Origin: Phytophthora colocasiae
Lineage: Eukaryota; Oomycota; Peronosporomycetes; Peronosporales; Peronosporaceae
Reading direction: 5' to 3'
DNA length: 64,000 bases
Assembly: GCA_018806915.1 (NCBI GenBank)
Contig: JAGKQI010000007.1
Span: 124,001 to 188,000, forward strand
Notes under the pieces: model-generated
What the model was told of the DNA's origin: nothing
The model's input: the letters and a program-made list of their open reading frames with translations, nothing else
The model's database searches: none
Part shown: positions 1-10,263 of the stretch, piece after piece
Numbering within the stretch: position 1 is the first letter of the stretch
Layout: each line of letters starts with the position of its first letter
Translations under genes and position numbers: made by a program

Positions 1-276
1 CTCTTCAACAACTCACTGAAGTCTCACACACAAGAACAATGCCACCAAAGCGACGCGAGAAAGAATCAACAGTAAAACAAGTGACAGACAATGCAACTGC
101 TACACAAATCTTGCCGACAGCAACAACAAAATCTACACGATCACAAACACTGTTTGAGCACGAGACTGTGTGCTCAAATGCTTCAGAGAAGAATCACCAA
201 CCACCAGTGACGGGCTACCAGTCGCCATTAAAGAAACTTAAGAAGAAGATGCACCAGCAAGAGCACACGGTCATTG
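1..276 (+). repeat. Dispersed direct repeat, copy 1 (gene leader)
   Basis: This segment recurs in the same orientation at 8726-8995 with scattered substitutions and small indels. The shared part covers a short 5' leader and the first part of the small MPPKRREKES reading frame. The copies part company right after a shared CATTG. Here the gene continues; in copy 2 urease sequence follows. The two copies bracket the Helitron remnant. Confidence 0.85.
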
Positions 277-803
277 ACACAATCGACGGAGAGTAGCTTC
301 TTCATGGACCGACCAACAATGGTATTTACTAATATTATTCTAGTATTGAACAGGTCTGCGCGAATTTATCACACACAACGACGTTAGCAACCCAAACGTT
401 CGTGAAACCATTCGAATCAAGGCCCGACTGCTTTGGACGTCGCAGGATACCATCTACGATCTACATTTTCTCCGACTCTACTTTGGCGAGCACCAAGCAA
501 CCGAATCGCTCCAGCAGCAACAACAGGTAAACATAATATTGCACTTTGAAGGTATAGTATTTTACTGAAGCGGCTATAACGGGTGCATCACAGGAGTTCC
601 AGCAAGCACAGCGAGAAAACCCCTTCGAGACCAACCAATTCTTGATCACAGTGTCACTGTTAAACGTCGATCCAAACAATCCAGATCTCCCCCGTCCTGG
701 CACCGTGGTTTTAATCGCTCCCATGAAGCTACGACTGTATCGCAACTGCCCCCAAGTTGACGCCAAGCTTTATGGATTAACCACAGTCCAAGACGCTCCA
801 TGA
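39..803 (+). pseudogene. Small three-exon gene of unknown function with an in-frame stop
   Basis: I do not recognise this gene. Exon 1 is 39-321, exon 2 354-526 and exon 3 594-803. The exons sum to 666 nt and stay in phase, ending at TGA 801-803. One TAG at 294-296 interrupts exon 1, so this copy is probably inactive or depends on readthrough. Intron 1 (322-353, with TACTAAT) is only 32 nt; intron 2 (527-593) is ordinary. The N-terminus is basic and Thr/Ser rich (starts MPPKRREKES); the second half is a compact, charged and hydrophobic segment with a run of glutamines. There is no signal peptide or membrane segment. Its 5' part recurs at 8766-8960, so it is multi-copy and may have travelled with the Helitron next to it. 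The exon model is inferred from frame continuity and splice consensus. Confidence 0.55.
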
Positions 804-1042
804 GATCTCGACAACATTTATTCGCACAACACACAAGCAATTCCACACGTGCATTCATTCATTCCACAATCGCAGTCACGCACCCACGAAAGACTCCAAA
901 GCACCAACAAAATCTGCGAATTGCATCACCATCGAGCCCAATTGTTAGCTTCGTAAGTTTGGTTTCGGCTAAAGCCATTCGAAAACTTACATGCATTGAT
1001 TCACTTACGCGCGAGTTGTGCATTGTTTCGACGACTAGCGTT

Positions 1043-2310
1043 TCACATTTGCAAAAACCTATCCATGGTGAGCTGCACGAATCGTTTCTTCGTAGATGAC
1101 TGCACGAGTGAACTGCCATGAAAATGGTTATGAGTTAGCAAGCCAACGACACCTTGGCAGTTACTAGATCCACACAGGCACTCAAATCCCTGACGTACAA
1201 CCACAGTTACTGCAGTTCCTCAAATCAACATTCTGCAAGTTTACTCACCTTACAATCAATATTTTCACATCTGTAGTCAAAGGTGAGTTCATCACCAGCC
1301 TTGACACGCCGAATAGTAAACAAACCACAGCGTTCTTGACCACGAACACTCCATTTTTCTAATCGACAATTAGGATCGCACGAGTGATTAACAAACCGCA
1401 TCCGCCCTCCAATCCGAGTAGCATCGATGACGAGATGCGCATTGAGCTCTAGCATGTAAAAATGTCTTGCATCTCGGTAAAGCTTTACAACACCTTGTTA
1501 GTGCCATACTTACTCACACATACGCTGTCCATGCCTACCTGTGAACGCAACCGCGCTTCTTCGCGACAAAGCATCTCTCCAACGTATTCACCAACGAAAC
1601 GTCCTACATCAACATCTTCCAGAGTAATTACACCGACACCTTTCTGCTCACAATCAACCACTGCAGTCGCAAGCGTCGACCCTAGCTGGAGTTGCCGATT
1701 AGAACAACTCTCCCCGCACGGGCAATACTTTGTAACACACTCATATCGCATCTATTGGGAAATACACAGCTAAAAACGTTACTAGTAGATGCTAACGCAG
1801 CAATCCACGAAGCACGTACCGAGCGATTCATACATCCATCCTGACATCCTTGGCCAGTCCCTTCGACAAGTTCGCACGTACAAACTGCAATATCACTCTA
1901 TCACACGAATCAGCTCCTCCAATACTTTTCATTAAAGACCTACAGACACACCGACTCACTTCTGAAGGCACTAACCATTCACCACCTTCGCGTACATTGG
2001 ATTCAACGATACAAACGGACTTAAAGGTATTCTCAACAGTTTCCATCACGTTAGAAGAAGTATAAGTGGACATACCGAAACCATTCCGTACTCACCACGC
2101 ATGCGTTGTGAGCGCTCACACACGCCGTTGAACGATATCTGCTGCAATGCCCCTGTCTCCGGCAAAGATACTTTTCCATGGTCTGTAGCACCACCTCTCT
2201 CAACTCTATCAACATCACCAAAACCTTCTAGTACCACCTGTCCCACTACACTTTATCCCAAGGGTGTATGCACGACTTCTTCAAAGCATTCAACGATGTT
2301 AAAACCTGCA
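1043..2310 (-). CDS. AWS-SET-postSET histone lysine methyltransferase (SET2/ASH1-like), 5' end damaged
   Basis: A SET-domain protein methyltransferase of the class that modifies histone H3, most often K36, in the nucleus. My exon model on the minus strand is 2310-2076, 2019-1960, 1897-1820, 1751-1514, 1472-1249 and 1189-1043, with introns of 56, 62, 68, 41 and 59 nt, all GT-AG and all preserving frame. The AWS domain carries CTCE, GCQDGC and KYCPCGESCSNR; SET carries GEYVGE, FVNHSCDPNC and ELTFDYRCE; the post-SET cysteines are in ECLCGSSNCQG. The NHSC and terminal tyrosine motifs needed for cofactor and substrate binding are present. A TAA at 2253-2255 falls in frame in the first exon, and the 5' side runs into a hairpin repeat at 2316. 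The catalytic half is therefore intact while the N-terminus is truncated or interrupted. Naming as ASH1 or SET2 is uncertain. Confidence 0.8.
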
Positions 2311-2312
2311 CC

Positions 2313-2420
2313 AGCTTCGAACTACGCATCCCCGGGCTCTGCCCGGCATCAATTCGTAGTTCGAAGAACTATCGTTAGTGTGATCGTACGACCTTCGACC
2401 GACATTGGCATTCGAGCAAC
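2313..2420. repeat. Hairpin-bearing short repeat, copy 1
   Basis: An 11-nt arm TTCGAACTACG at 2316-2326 pairs with CGTAGTTCGAA at 2355-2365, and an inner stem CCGGGC/GCCCGG lies at 2332-2346. A TGATCG-ACGACCTTC block follows. Related copies lie at 2855-2955 and 4304-4436. It abuts both the SET gene and the Tudor-like region. It could be a small non-autonomous transposon or a Helitron terminus; I see no target duplication. Confidence 0.6.
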
Positions 2421-2421
2421 C

Positions 2422-2536
2422 TGAATCGGAAAAGAACGGGACAGGAGAGAATGATCGACAAAGAGAAGAGGCGGCGGCGATAGCGACGACCCGAAGGCGA
2501 TGTAGCGGCCGTACGGATCCGGTTGATCGACAAGAA

Positions 2537-2568
<32 letters not shown>

Positions 2569-2850
2569 TCCTGAAGTCCAAGGAGGGCGACAAAGCGGAG
2601 ATTCCGTAAGGGCAAATTCTACCCGGGCTTGACATGGTGCTGCCGCCTGAACGGCACGTACGACGTTGCATTCGACGATGGCGAGAAGGGGAAGGATGTA
2701 GCGGCCGTTCGGATTCGGTTGATCGGCCAGAAGGGCGACGGCAACGGCGACGGCAACGGCAACGGCGACGACCTGAAGTCCAAGAAGAGCGAAAAGGTGA
2801 AGACCCCGTGCAATGGCAAGGGCAAATCTACCCAAAAAAAAAACGCATCA
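2422..2850 (+). pseudogene. Tandem Tudor-like module gene fragment
   Basis: The plus strand encodes, with frame breaks, two successive units of a Tudor/agenet-like module. The clearest unit, from about 2629, reads CRLNGTYDVAFDDGEK followed by DVAAVRIRLIG, the pattern of small reader domains with an FYPG-NGTYD-DGE signature. A partial unit precedes it. The units are joined by Gly-Asp/Gly-Asn linkers encoded by GGCGAC and GGCAAC hexamers, then by a Lys-rich segment. No complete start or end is visible, so it is a captured or decayed fragment. A close relative lies at 9703-9940 and 11123-11260. The domain call rests on motif resemblance. Confidence 0.55.
2529..2574 (+). repeat. GGCGAC hexamer microsatellite
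   Basis: Several uninterrupted GGCGAC hexamers sit in frame in the Tudor-like fragment and encode Gly-Asp repeats. A second tract of alternating GGCAAC and GGCGAC lies at about 2733-2772, and a shorter one near 9790-9810. Antisense reading of these tracts gives spurious Ala-Val or Arg-Arg open frames. Confidence 0.8.
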
Positions 2851-2854
2851 ACGT

Positions 2855-2955
2855 TTCGAACTACGGCCCCAGGCTTCAGCCTGGTACCCAATCGTAGGGG
2901 GTAGTGCGGCGCGTTTGTGATCGAACGACCTTCGGGGAACCTGGAACATTCAAAC
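2855..2955. repeat. Hairpin-bearing short repeat, copy 2
   Basis: This copy starts TTCGAACTACGG and contains the hairpin CCAGGCTTCAGCCTGG, followed by the GTGATCGAACGACCTTC block and an ACATTCAAACAAC tail. Its 3' arm is more degraded than in copy 1. Confidence 0.6.
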
Positions 2956-3029
2956 AACTTTACGACGTTACAGCAACTTTACCGCATTTAGAACAACGTT
3001 GGGGCAAGGACGTAGGCTACCTCTGGTAG

Positions 3030-4135
3030 CTACAAGCTGTGATGAGGAACAGGAGAAGGCTGATGCCTTGTTACGTTCCAACAACTTTGGATAGCAATTT
3101 TCGCTGGAGACTGACAGACTACGGGCGGAGCTCTCGGTCAGGCGTGGGTCACCGTGAAGCGATTCTGATCGCTCGATATATCGAGTTCTTCGGAGCTGCT
3201 TATAAGACATTGCACTGGTTCATGGGGATGTTGTCTGTGACTATGTTGAGTCGCTGTGGTCTTCGCGAAGGAAATCCCGTTGTCACCGAGTTCCGTCGTC
3301 ATGTACGAGAGTGAAGCACGCGTTCGCCTCTGTTTACCACGGAATTCGCACACTCCCGACTGTATTTGGGATCTACTGGGTGACCTTTTTCTTCGTCTAG
3401 TGCGGCTACACCGCTTACAACAGCAACAAAAGTCAATACTTTGGCTTGGAAGTGTACAGTGGAGTATCCGAAAATGCGTACAGTTGCAACCCGCGCAACG
3501 AGGAGCAAGACGCCTACAACCACGGGGTTAGCGTGGCTGGTGGCCGAGCTGATCTGCTCTACAATGTGGTAGGATACGTATGGGCTTGGGGGTTGCCCTT
3601 CATGTGCACAAGATAGGCGTCGTGTGGGTTCTCGTGATCTCCACTGCCCCGCCAGTTCTCTCTACACGGCAATGCCGTGGATCAGTTCCCCTGGCTTCAA
3701 TGTTTTTGTGGTGGCTATGACTGGTATTACGCACTCTGTTTGGTTTGCACTTGTGGCCCCTGTGATCATCCACGTGTTTGGAGAGGAGGAATAGATCGGA
3801 GTCTTCTCTGCCAATTGCTTCGGTCAATTTCGCTATTGGTACGGGTTGGTGCAAGCGTCGCTCGGATACAAGCTACTGGTTTTCATTGGAGGCATCGCCA
3901 GCTTCTTGGGCTTCCTGTCCGTGTAAAATCTTTGACATCCCAAGCTGAAGACATTCAATCTCGGCGACAACTCGTTCACGGGTGTTTCTCTGACGGCGGG
4001 CCAAGTCAAGCTCCTGTAAAGTCTGGATACTTTTACCATTGACACTTTCGGTGACGTATCTCCTTGTTCAGAATCCGATGATACCAGTACTACTGGTCCA
4101 GTAGCCCTTTCATCCCGACACCAACGATGATAACT
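3030..4135 (+). pseudogene. Decayed multi-pass membrane protein gene
   Basis: No intact frame exists, but continuous protein-like sequence can be followed with frame changes. One frame runs from about 3313 to 3615 with a single TAG at 3398-3400. It gives a hydrophobic stretch, then an asparagine-rich loop with NPRNEEQDAYNHGVSVAGG and another hydrophobic end. Further hydrophobic, membrane-like stretches follow in other frames at 3660-3790 and 3830-3920. A non-membrane tail reading NSFTGVSLTAGQ and IDTFGDVSP lies around 3960-4070. I do not recognise the family. The stops and frame changes make it a pseudogene or gene fragment. Confidence 0.4.
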
Positions 4136-4303
4136 CATCTGAGCGACGATGGCTTACACCAAGATTTCATACGTTCGCGCACCACGCGCGATGTAAGTCA
4201 ATCCATTTGCCGGTTATGTATTTCAGATTGCCAGAATGATTTCAAAATAGCACGCACCAATGATTTCTGGTGGACGACTGCTGCAATATAAAAAACCAAT
4301 TTC

Positions 4304-4436
4304 TTCGAACTACGCACCCCAGGCTTCAGCCTGGTACCAATCGTTGGTAGCTGTCTCTTTTGTCTGTGATCGAACGACATTTCTGGGTGATTGGGTTTTA
4401 TTGGGTGATTGACATTCAAGCAACCTTCAGTTATCT
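4304..4436. repeat. Hairpin-bearing short repeat, copy 3
   Basis: Third copy of the short repeat: TTCGAACTACGC, the same CCAGGCTTCAGCCTGG hairpin, GTGATCGAACGAC and ACATTCAAGCAACC. It has an extra internal GGGTGATTG direct repeat. The stretch up to 4670 contains a simple TTGG-rich run (about 4579-4612) and no recognisable gene. Confidence 0.6.
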
Positions 4437-4669
4437 TCTGTTCTGTTCTCTTCTGGATTGCGAGCGGCAGGCTTTGCCTCGTGCGCGCGTACAAGCTCTG
4501 GGGGTATCGGATGGTTCGTTATCGGATGGTTGAGTGATTGGTCGGTGGCGCGTACACAAGTGCTGGCAGGCGGCTAACGAGTTGGTTGGTTAATTGGTTG
4601 ATTGGTTGGTAGGCGGCAAGATAGCTCGGCTTCGTACGCTCTCGCGTATTAACTCGGTAGACTATCAGC

Positions 4670-7600
4670 AGCAACCAAGGCGGTGGAACGCTGCATGTCC
4701 ACTTTCTCGTGTGGATCGTTGATGCGCCGCCCAATTCTGAAGCGTTCAAAGCGGCCGTGGCAAAGTATGGAGATCAGTATTACCGCGATATCGCTGCATA
4801 TACTGACAGCATTGTTACCACTTCTCTACCTCTTTGTGTTGATGCATCGAGCTGTCAGTTCTGTGGGCACTCGCTCGCCGATCTGCAAGAATTGCCAATA
4901 CCGGTCGAGGCGCACGAGAGTCCCAACACAAAGAGACAAAGTGCTCCGGCCGAGCCACTGCTCGCCCAATGCTCTCATTGCGCAACAAAGATGAGCTCTC
5001 AGCACATATTGCGACGTGCTCTCTTGCAGTACCGACCATCAACCTGGCCGCCAACATTGCGAGCGTACTCATCAGAAGAACTTGATGATGCTGTAAACAT
5101 GGAAATCCAATGTCGTGGAAGTGTTGTTGCAGCAAGAAATGCAGTCTTTCGTCGAGATTGCTTCCTGTCGGCTAAGAACGATTTCGATGATTCTTACGGC
5201 GATCATTTGAGATCTCTAAATGAAACTCCAAACCGATCCGAGCAGCGCCAAGACAATGCATTTTGCAATGACAAAGTCGCTCGCGGCGTATTAACGTTGC
5301 CTCCGTCTGTCGAAGACGAGCGATGGACTCCGAACGTGGTGGCATTTGCGATATCTATACTCGTGTTCCTGTTGAATCTTCACTGGTGGTCTCATGTGGG
5401 GAGTTGTTTTAAGTCAAGCCGAGCAGCAAATCCAGGGCAATGTCGCTATGGGTTTCTACGGGCAAGAGTTGGACAGACGTATTGTACCAGTGCTGGTGTC
5501 GAGCTTGCTCGACGAACTCCATATGAGTACGTGAATGGCTTCAATACCACTATGATGTTAGCTTTCAAATGCAATCACGACGTCCAAGTGTTAATTGGAG
5601 GACTCGAAGCAATACTTCGCATTTACTACGCAACCAAGTACGTGACGAAGGCACAGAGTGTTGTTGACTCAATCACTGCTGTAGCTCTGGCAGCGTTTAA
5701 GCGACGTCGACTGCGAGAGAACCAAAACCAAGACATTAAAGCCGATCAAACCACTGTTGGTCGCAGACGAGCTGCATCGTTAGCCTTTGCGATAACTAAC
5801 CGTCGCGAGATCGCTGGTCCGCTTGCGGTTCTATACCTGCTGCGTGAGTCATGTGTCTACATGAGTATGGCATGCACTTTGCTTCCCCTCAAAAACATTT
5901 TGTGCGAACTGATTGAGCAAGAAGCACACTCGTGCGATCTGATTGAGCTACGAGAATGCAGTTCTAACGTTACATTCCGAGCAGCTTCTTTCTTGGATGA
6001 CTATATACATCGGCCTCCGGTGCTGGATTCGCTTTGCCTCTATGAGTTCGTCATGAGGTGTTTCCGGCGCAAGCGGATTCGGTCAACAACAGCATCAGAG
6101 CTTTTCTTGCCGAATCACCCATTGCATTGCTCATTTTGCGTTGGACATTATGAAGCAGAAGTCGTTCCAGTCATCACCGGTGTACGCATGCCGTACTTGG
6201 AAGTGGAAACACCACGCGAAGTCATTGCCAAGCGCAGTCAAATCGCTCTTGTATTGTTCAAACCGTTCCGTACAGTATTGGATCTAGTAAGTGACTCGAC
6301 AAGCCAAGCAGCGTGGATTGACGCGTATTTTCAATGGGAACCCACGCGGACAAGTTTCGTCCGCGAAATTATGGCTAACATGGATGACTATTTTCGCGCA
6401 AGAATGCAAGCAAAAGAAGAAAATGAATGCGAAAAGGCTGCACCAGACCATGCTGCTGATAGTGACGACCTCGGTACTCGCAATGACGTTGAAGCAGCGA
6501 ATGACTGCGTTGACGAAGTGGACTCGGCAGCGGCTAGATCCGAAGACACGTTTCATCTTCTTCATGATGACACTATCGACTATACAAGTGAGTTAGTCCT
6601 GCCAGTCTTCCCGACTTTAAAGTCTGGTTCAATGGCTGAAAGTACTATGCATCAAGAGCTCTTGATTGCTAGTGCTCATAGTACAGCCGACATCTCAAAT
6701 CATATAAGCCGTCGCGATCAAGTACCGGACATACCAGTCGATGAAGTACAGCAATGGGCGAAAGATATGACAATCAATGAAGTTGAGTCATCCCCACCTG
6801 AGAGGCCTGTTGATGAACGACCAGCCGATGTTATTCAACTCATTGAGAGCGCGTTTGAGTCGAACAATCAGTGGTTCCCGACGAGCTTGAACGATAACCA
6901 TCCAGCACTACAGCCGTATTCGACCATCAACAATGTCTCCGAAGCCTTCACGCTCAACCAACGCCAGCACGTTGCCTTCTCTCTCGTCGCAAACGCGCTA
7001 CTTCAACGCTTCAAACAACAAGAGCTAGCAAGCACTCATGCGTCAGTTGCAGGTCACCGAGCTAACGACTTTGTGTCGCAGCTACGACAGGATCAGCTAC
7101 TCATGTTCCTCGGCGGTGCCGGTGGAACTGGCAAAAGTCGCGTCATTGACGCCATTGATGCCTTCTGTTCGAGTTGGCACAGAAGTAAAAGCATTGTGAA
7201 GACAGCACTGACCGGAAAAGCTGCCACCGACCAGTGTGGCAGCTTTTCCGGTCAGTGGTGTTACATTTGCGAGTTTCATACTTCAAATACAGCATGCCGT
7301 CAAGGAGAAGAAACACGTACCACTGGATGTCCTCATCATCGATGATATCTCCATGATGACCAAGCATGAATGGCTGAAACTGGACAAATTGCTTCGTCGC
7401 TATATGCAAGTTGAGAATGTTCCTATTTCACATCGTACTAGTCGGTGATTTTCTTCAGATGCCACCAGTAAACTCAGACCCCATTTACGTGGACCCTGTC
7501 AACAAGACAATGCCGAGCACTGAGGATGTCGAAGGATTCGAGCTGTGGCGAAAAGTGACGACAGTCGTGATTCTTGATGAGTCCATGCGCTTTCGTAACG

Positions 7601-8112
7601 ACCCTGAGTGGGGGGACGGATGCCGGGAGGCTCGGTTGGGCCGATGGACTCCTGAATTCATTAACATGATTAATGCGCGTGTTATCCAGTCCGGCGAGCA
7701 TGATGCCACTCAGTCGCTCCAAAATGAAGTTGGAGCCTCGCCAGTATTCGTCACACCTGAAAATGCAACGCGTCTGGGCATAAATAACGCCTTTGTCACG
7801 GAGACTGCATCAATGCTACCTACCAATGTATACCCCACTCGCGTAGTCGCCAATTTCAAAGGCTCACTTAATGACTTGAGTCAGAGTGACCTCCAGTACG
7901 TGTTCAGCCTGCCCGACAACCGTTTCGGCAGATTGGCACCGTATCTTGATCTAATAAACGGAATGCCGATCCAAGTCATCCAGAACGTCGCCACATCGCT
8001 TTGCTCGGCATGTACGGTGGGGATGGTGCCAAGAACGATGTATTGGAGTCGTTCTGCGTTACAGACCGTGATTTCTTATTGTATAACACGTCGAGACACT
8101 TCCGGAAAGTGA
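4670..8112 (+). mobile_element. Helitron Rep/helicase remnant (HUH nuclease plus PIF1-like helicase)
   Basis: Remnant of the replication-transposition protein of a rolling-circle transposon. The frame containing 4709-7345 begins inside the HUH nuclease: LHVHFLVW at 4691-4714 holds the His-hydrophobic-His metal motif. A YYATKYVTK segment at about 5624-5650 fits the tyrosine region of Helitron Rep, and FKCNHDVQVLIGG lies just upstream, as in that family. The helicase follows: Walker A GGAGGTGKS at 7111-7138, Walker B VLIIDDIS at about 7327-7350 in a second frame, and GDFLQMPPV from 7444 in a third frame that runs to 8112. At least two frameshifts (near 7230 and 7430) and a missing 5' Rep end make it non-functional. 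The last helicase motifs are not recognisable. No certain TC or CTRR terminus was found. Confidence 0.75.
7206..7257. repeat. Perfect 22-bp inverted repeat inside the helicase
   Basis: Arms 7206-7227 and 7236-7257 are perfect reverse complements separated by 8 nt. The left arm encodes the conserved TGKAA region just after Walker A; the right arm is its inverted duplicate. The reading frame breaks exactly here. It looks like a fold-back (template-switch) duplication rather than a regulatory site. Confidence 0.85.
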
Positions 8113-8725
8113 TCTATTGGACCTTCCAACATATCTGATCTGCACGCTTACGATCGAATCCAGTACTGCCTACTTGATCTTGGACTTGCACAAATCCAAC
8201 CTGTGAATGATTATCGACCTTCATTTTCGCATGGTCGAAAGTGGCATTCTTGGGATCGCACCATCGAGCCAAGCACGGCAAGATTCACGATCTGGTTGTT
8301 GGTTTCCTTACAGTGGAACGTACACTACGGTGTCGCTCTCGGTCTCTCTGCAACCGTTCCAATCGTGCGGTATCTGTTTCACGAGCACGAAATCGACGAA
8401 CAGCCCTTCGATGGTGCTCACGCTGCTCATCAACACTAAGAACCATGACAATAAATTCTTGGTAGGAAAAGTGCTCAGCAAAGCGACGCGATACATCCAG
8501 AGCGACTTCATTTCGTTGCCCAAGCCGTTGAACCATATTCACTGTAATGACGTTTACTCTAATTCCAGAACGATTTCGGCTTAAATCTCTCGATCCTAGC
8601 TTCCACTAGTGACAAAATTCGTTGTAAAGCTTCGATGATCATCCAGTACAATTACCTCGTCCCATTTAGTAGCCAGTGTCTCGTTCACAAGACAGAGTTT
8701 CCAAGTTCATTGTGCATTCGGCACT
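8113..8725. other. Gap with no recognisable gene
   Basis: Short open frames exist in several frames (for example 8207-8584 plus), but none shows a domain or conserved motif and none continues the helicase convincingly. It may be the degraded end of the Helitron. Confidence 0.4.
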
Positions 8726-8995
8726 CTCTTCAACAACTTTACTGACGTCTTCACACACAAGAGCAATGCCACCGGAGCGACGCGAGAAAGATTCAACAGT
8801 AAAACAAGCGACAGTCAATGCAACTGCTACACAAATCTTGCCGACAGCAACCACAAAATCTACACCATCACAAACACTGTTTGAGCACGAGCTTCAAAGC
8901 TCCCGTGAAAGATCACCAACCACCAGTGACGAGCTACCAGTAGCCATTGAAGAAACTTAAGAAGAAGATGCACCAGCAAGAGCACACGGTCATTG
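8726..8995 (+). repeat. Dispersed direct repeat, copy 2 (gene leader)
   Basis: Second copy of the segment at 1-276, including the small frame 8766-8960 that starts MPPERREKDS. The frame ends at TAA 8958-8960 after a different middle part. Similarity stops exactly where urease coding sequence begins, so this copy is fused to foreign sequence. Confidence 0.85.
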
Positions 8996-9698
8996 GGTAT
9001 TAAGGATGGGTTCGTTGTGGGGATTGGTAAGGGCGGAAATCCGGACATGATGGAGGATGTGATGCCGAACCTCATTGTGGGCGTAAACACGGAAGTTATC
9101 GCTGGTGAAGGTTTGATTCTGACTGCTAGAGGCTTCGACGCCCACGTGCAGTTCATCTGCCCGCGAGGCCATGGCAAGCGGCTGGACTACACTTGTTGGT
9201 GGAGGTACTGGGCGACCGAAGCGAATGCGACGACGTGCACTCCAAACCACATGAAGCTGATGCTTCAGGCAACAGATTCTTCACCTATGAACATTGACCT
9301 AACAAGAAAAGGTAATACAGCACTCCCTGAAGGTCTGCAAGACACAATTGCTGTCGGCATGAAGCTACACGAGGATGGGGGAACTACATCTGCGGCTATT
9401 GACAACTGCCTGAACATTGAAGAGGCGAATGGCGTTCAGGCGACAATTTACACGGCTACGCTGAACGAATCATGCTGCGTCGAGCACACGATTAAGGCAT
9501 TCAAGGGTCGAACGATTCACACGTATCACAGCGAAGGCGCTGGTGGAGGTCATGCTCCGGATATTGTGACAGTCTGTGGAGAGCCCAACGTCAGCGAATC
9601 CAGCACGCCCGTACACTCGGAATACAATTGATGAGCACGTGGATGTGCTAATGGTGTGCCACCATTTGGAAAGGAAGACGTGGCGTGGGTGGGGGAGT
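8996..9698 (+). pseudogene. Urease alpha-domain fragment, inactive
   Basis: An internal piece of the urease catalytic alpha region, the nickel enzyme that splits urea. It starts at GIKDG and runs through [52 protein letters not shown] and, after frameshifts near 9605 and 9670, [15 protein letters not shown] and EDVAWVGES. Several active-site positions are changed. The HVHF metal pair reads HVQF, and TIHTDT reads TIYTAT, which removes a nickel-ligand histidine. Lys and His in KLHED remain. Nothing of the N-terminal domains or the C-terminal third is present. With copy 2 of the leader upstream and a Tudor-like fragment downstream, this is a chimera of gene pieces such as Helitrons assemble. Confidence 0.9.
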
Positions 9699-9702
9699 CC
9701 TA

Positions 9703-9940
9703 GGATACCTGAATCGGAAAAGAACGGGAAAGGGAAGCGGCGGCGGCGACAGCGACGACCAGCGGCTGTACTGATCCGGTTATCGGCAAGAAGGGCGACG
9801 GCAACGGCGACGACCTGAAGGCGAATAAGTCCAAGGAGGGCGACAAGGTGGAGACCACAAGGGCAAATTCTACCCGGGCATAATCTCGTGCTGCTGCCTG
9901 AACGGCACGTACAACATCGACTTTGACGATGGCGAGAAGG
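9703..9940 (+). pseudogene. Tudor-like module fragment, left part
   Basis: It begins with the same CCTGAATCGGAAAAGAACGG block as the fragment at 2422 and carries a shorter GGCGAC/GGCAAC tract. A KGKFYPG, CLNGTY and IDFDDGEKG signature is present after a frame change near 9850. The unit is cut by the Merlin transposon at 9940 and resumes at 11123 with DVAAVQIRLIGKRG. Removing the insertion with one copy of the 8-bp duplication restores the module order. Confidence 0.6.
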
Positions 9941-10263
9941 GGCTCTCCTCAAGGAGAGCTCCGGTTTTTGCTATTGTCAACTTTCATTGTGAAATTTGAC
10001 AGACAAAGCGTTTCGTACTCTCGACCAGCATATGATGTACATTAGTTTGTTCGGTAAAATCACAAGTATCGCTCCGGTTTTAAGCCTCAGGAACTAAAAA
10101 GTGATTGTTATTACACTTGCTGTTTGTATGCTTTAAAAGTATAGTTCCGGTTTCATTTCTCTCACACCAACCACTGCCAACCACCCACTCCCCCTCCTCG
10201 AGTCATTTTACGATTTCCAGTGACCAGTCCCCCAAGCATCAGCGCGCCTCCCCTCCAGCCCCC

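Noticed and set aside
2299..2835. Long minus-strand open frame with Ala-Val and Arg-Arg repeats
   Set aside because: It is the antisense of GGCGAC hexamer tracts; the plus strand carries the Tudor-like motifs.
4519..4749. Small minus-strand protein with QPINQLTNQLVSR repeats
   Set aside because: It is produced by a TTGG-rich simple sequence and overlaps the Rep motif region on plus.
9470..9952. 160-codon minus-strand frame over the urease fragment
   Set aside because: It is antisense to clear urease and Tudor-like motifs and has no domain of its own.
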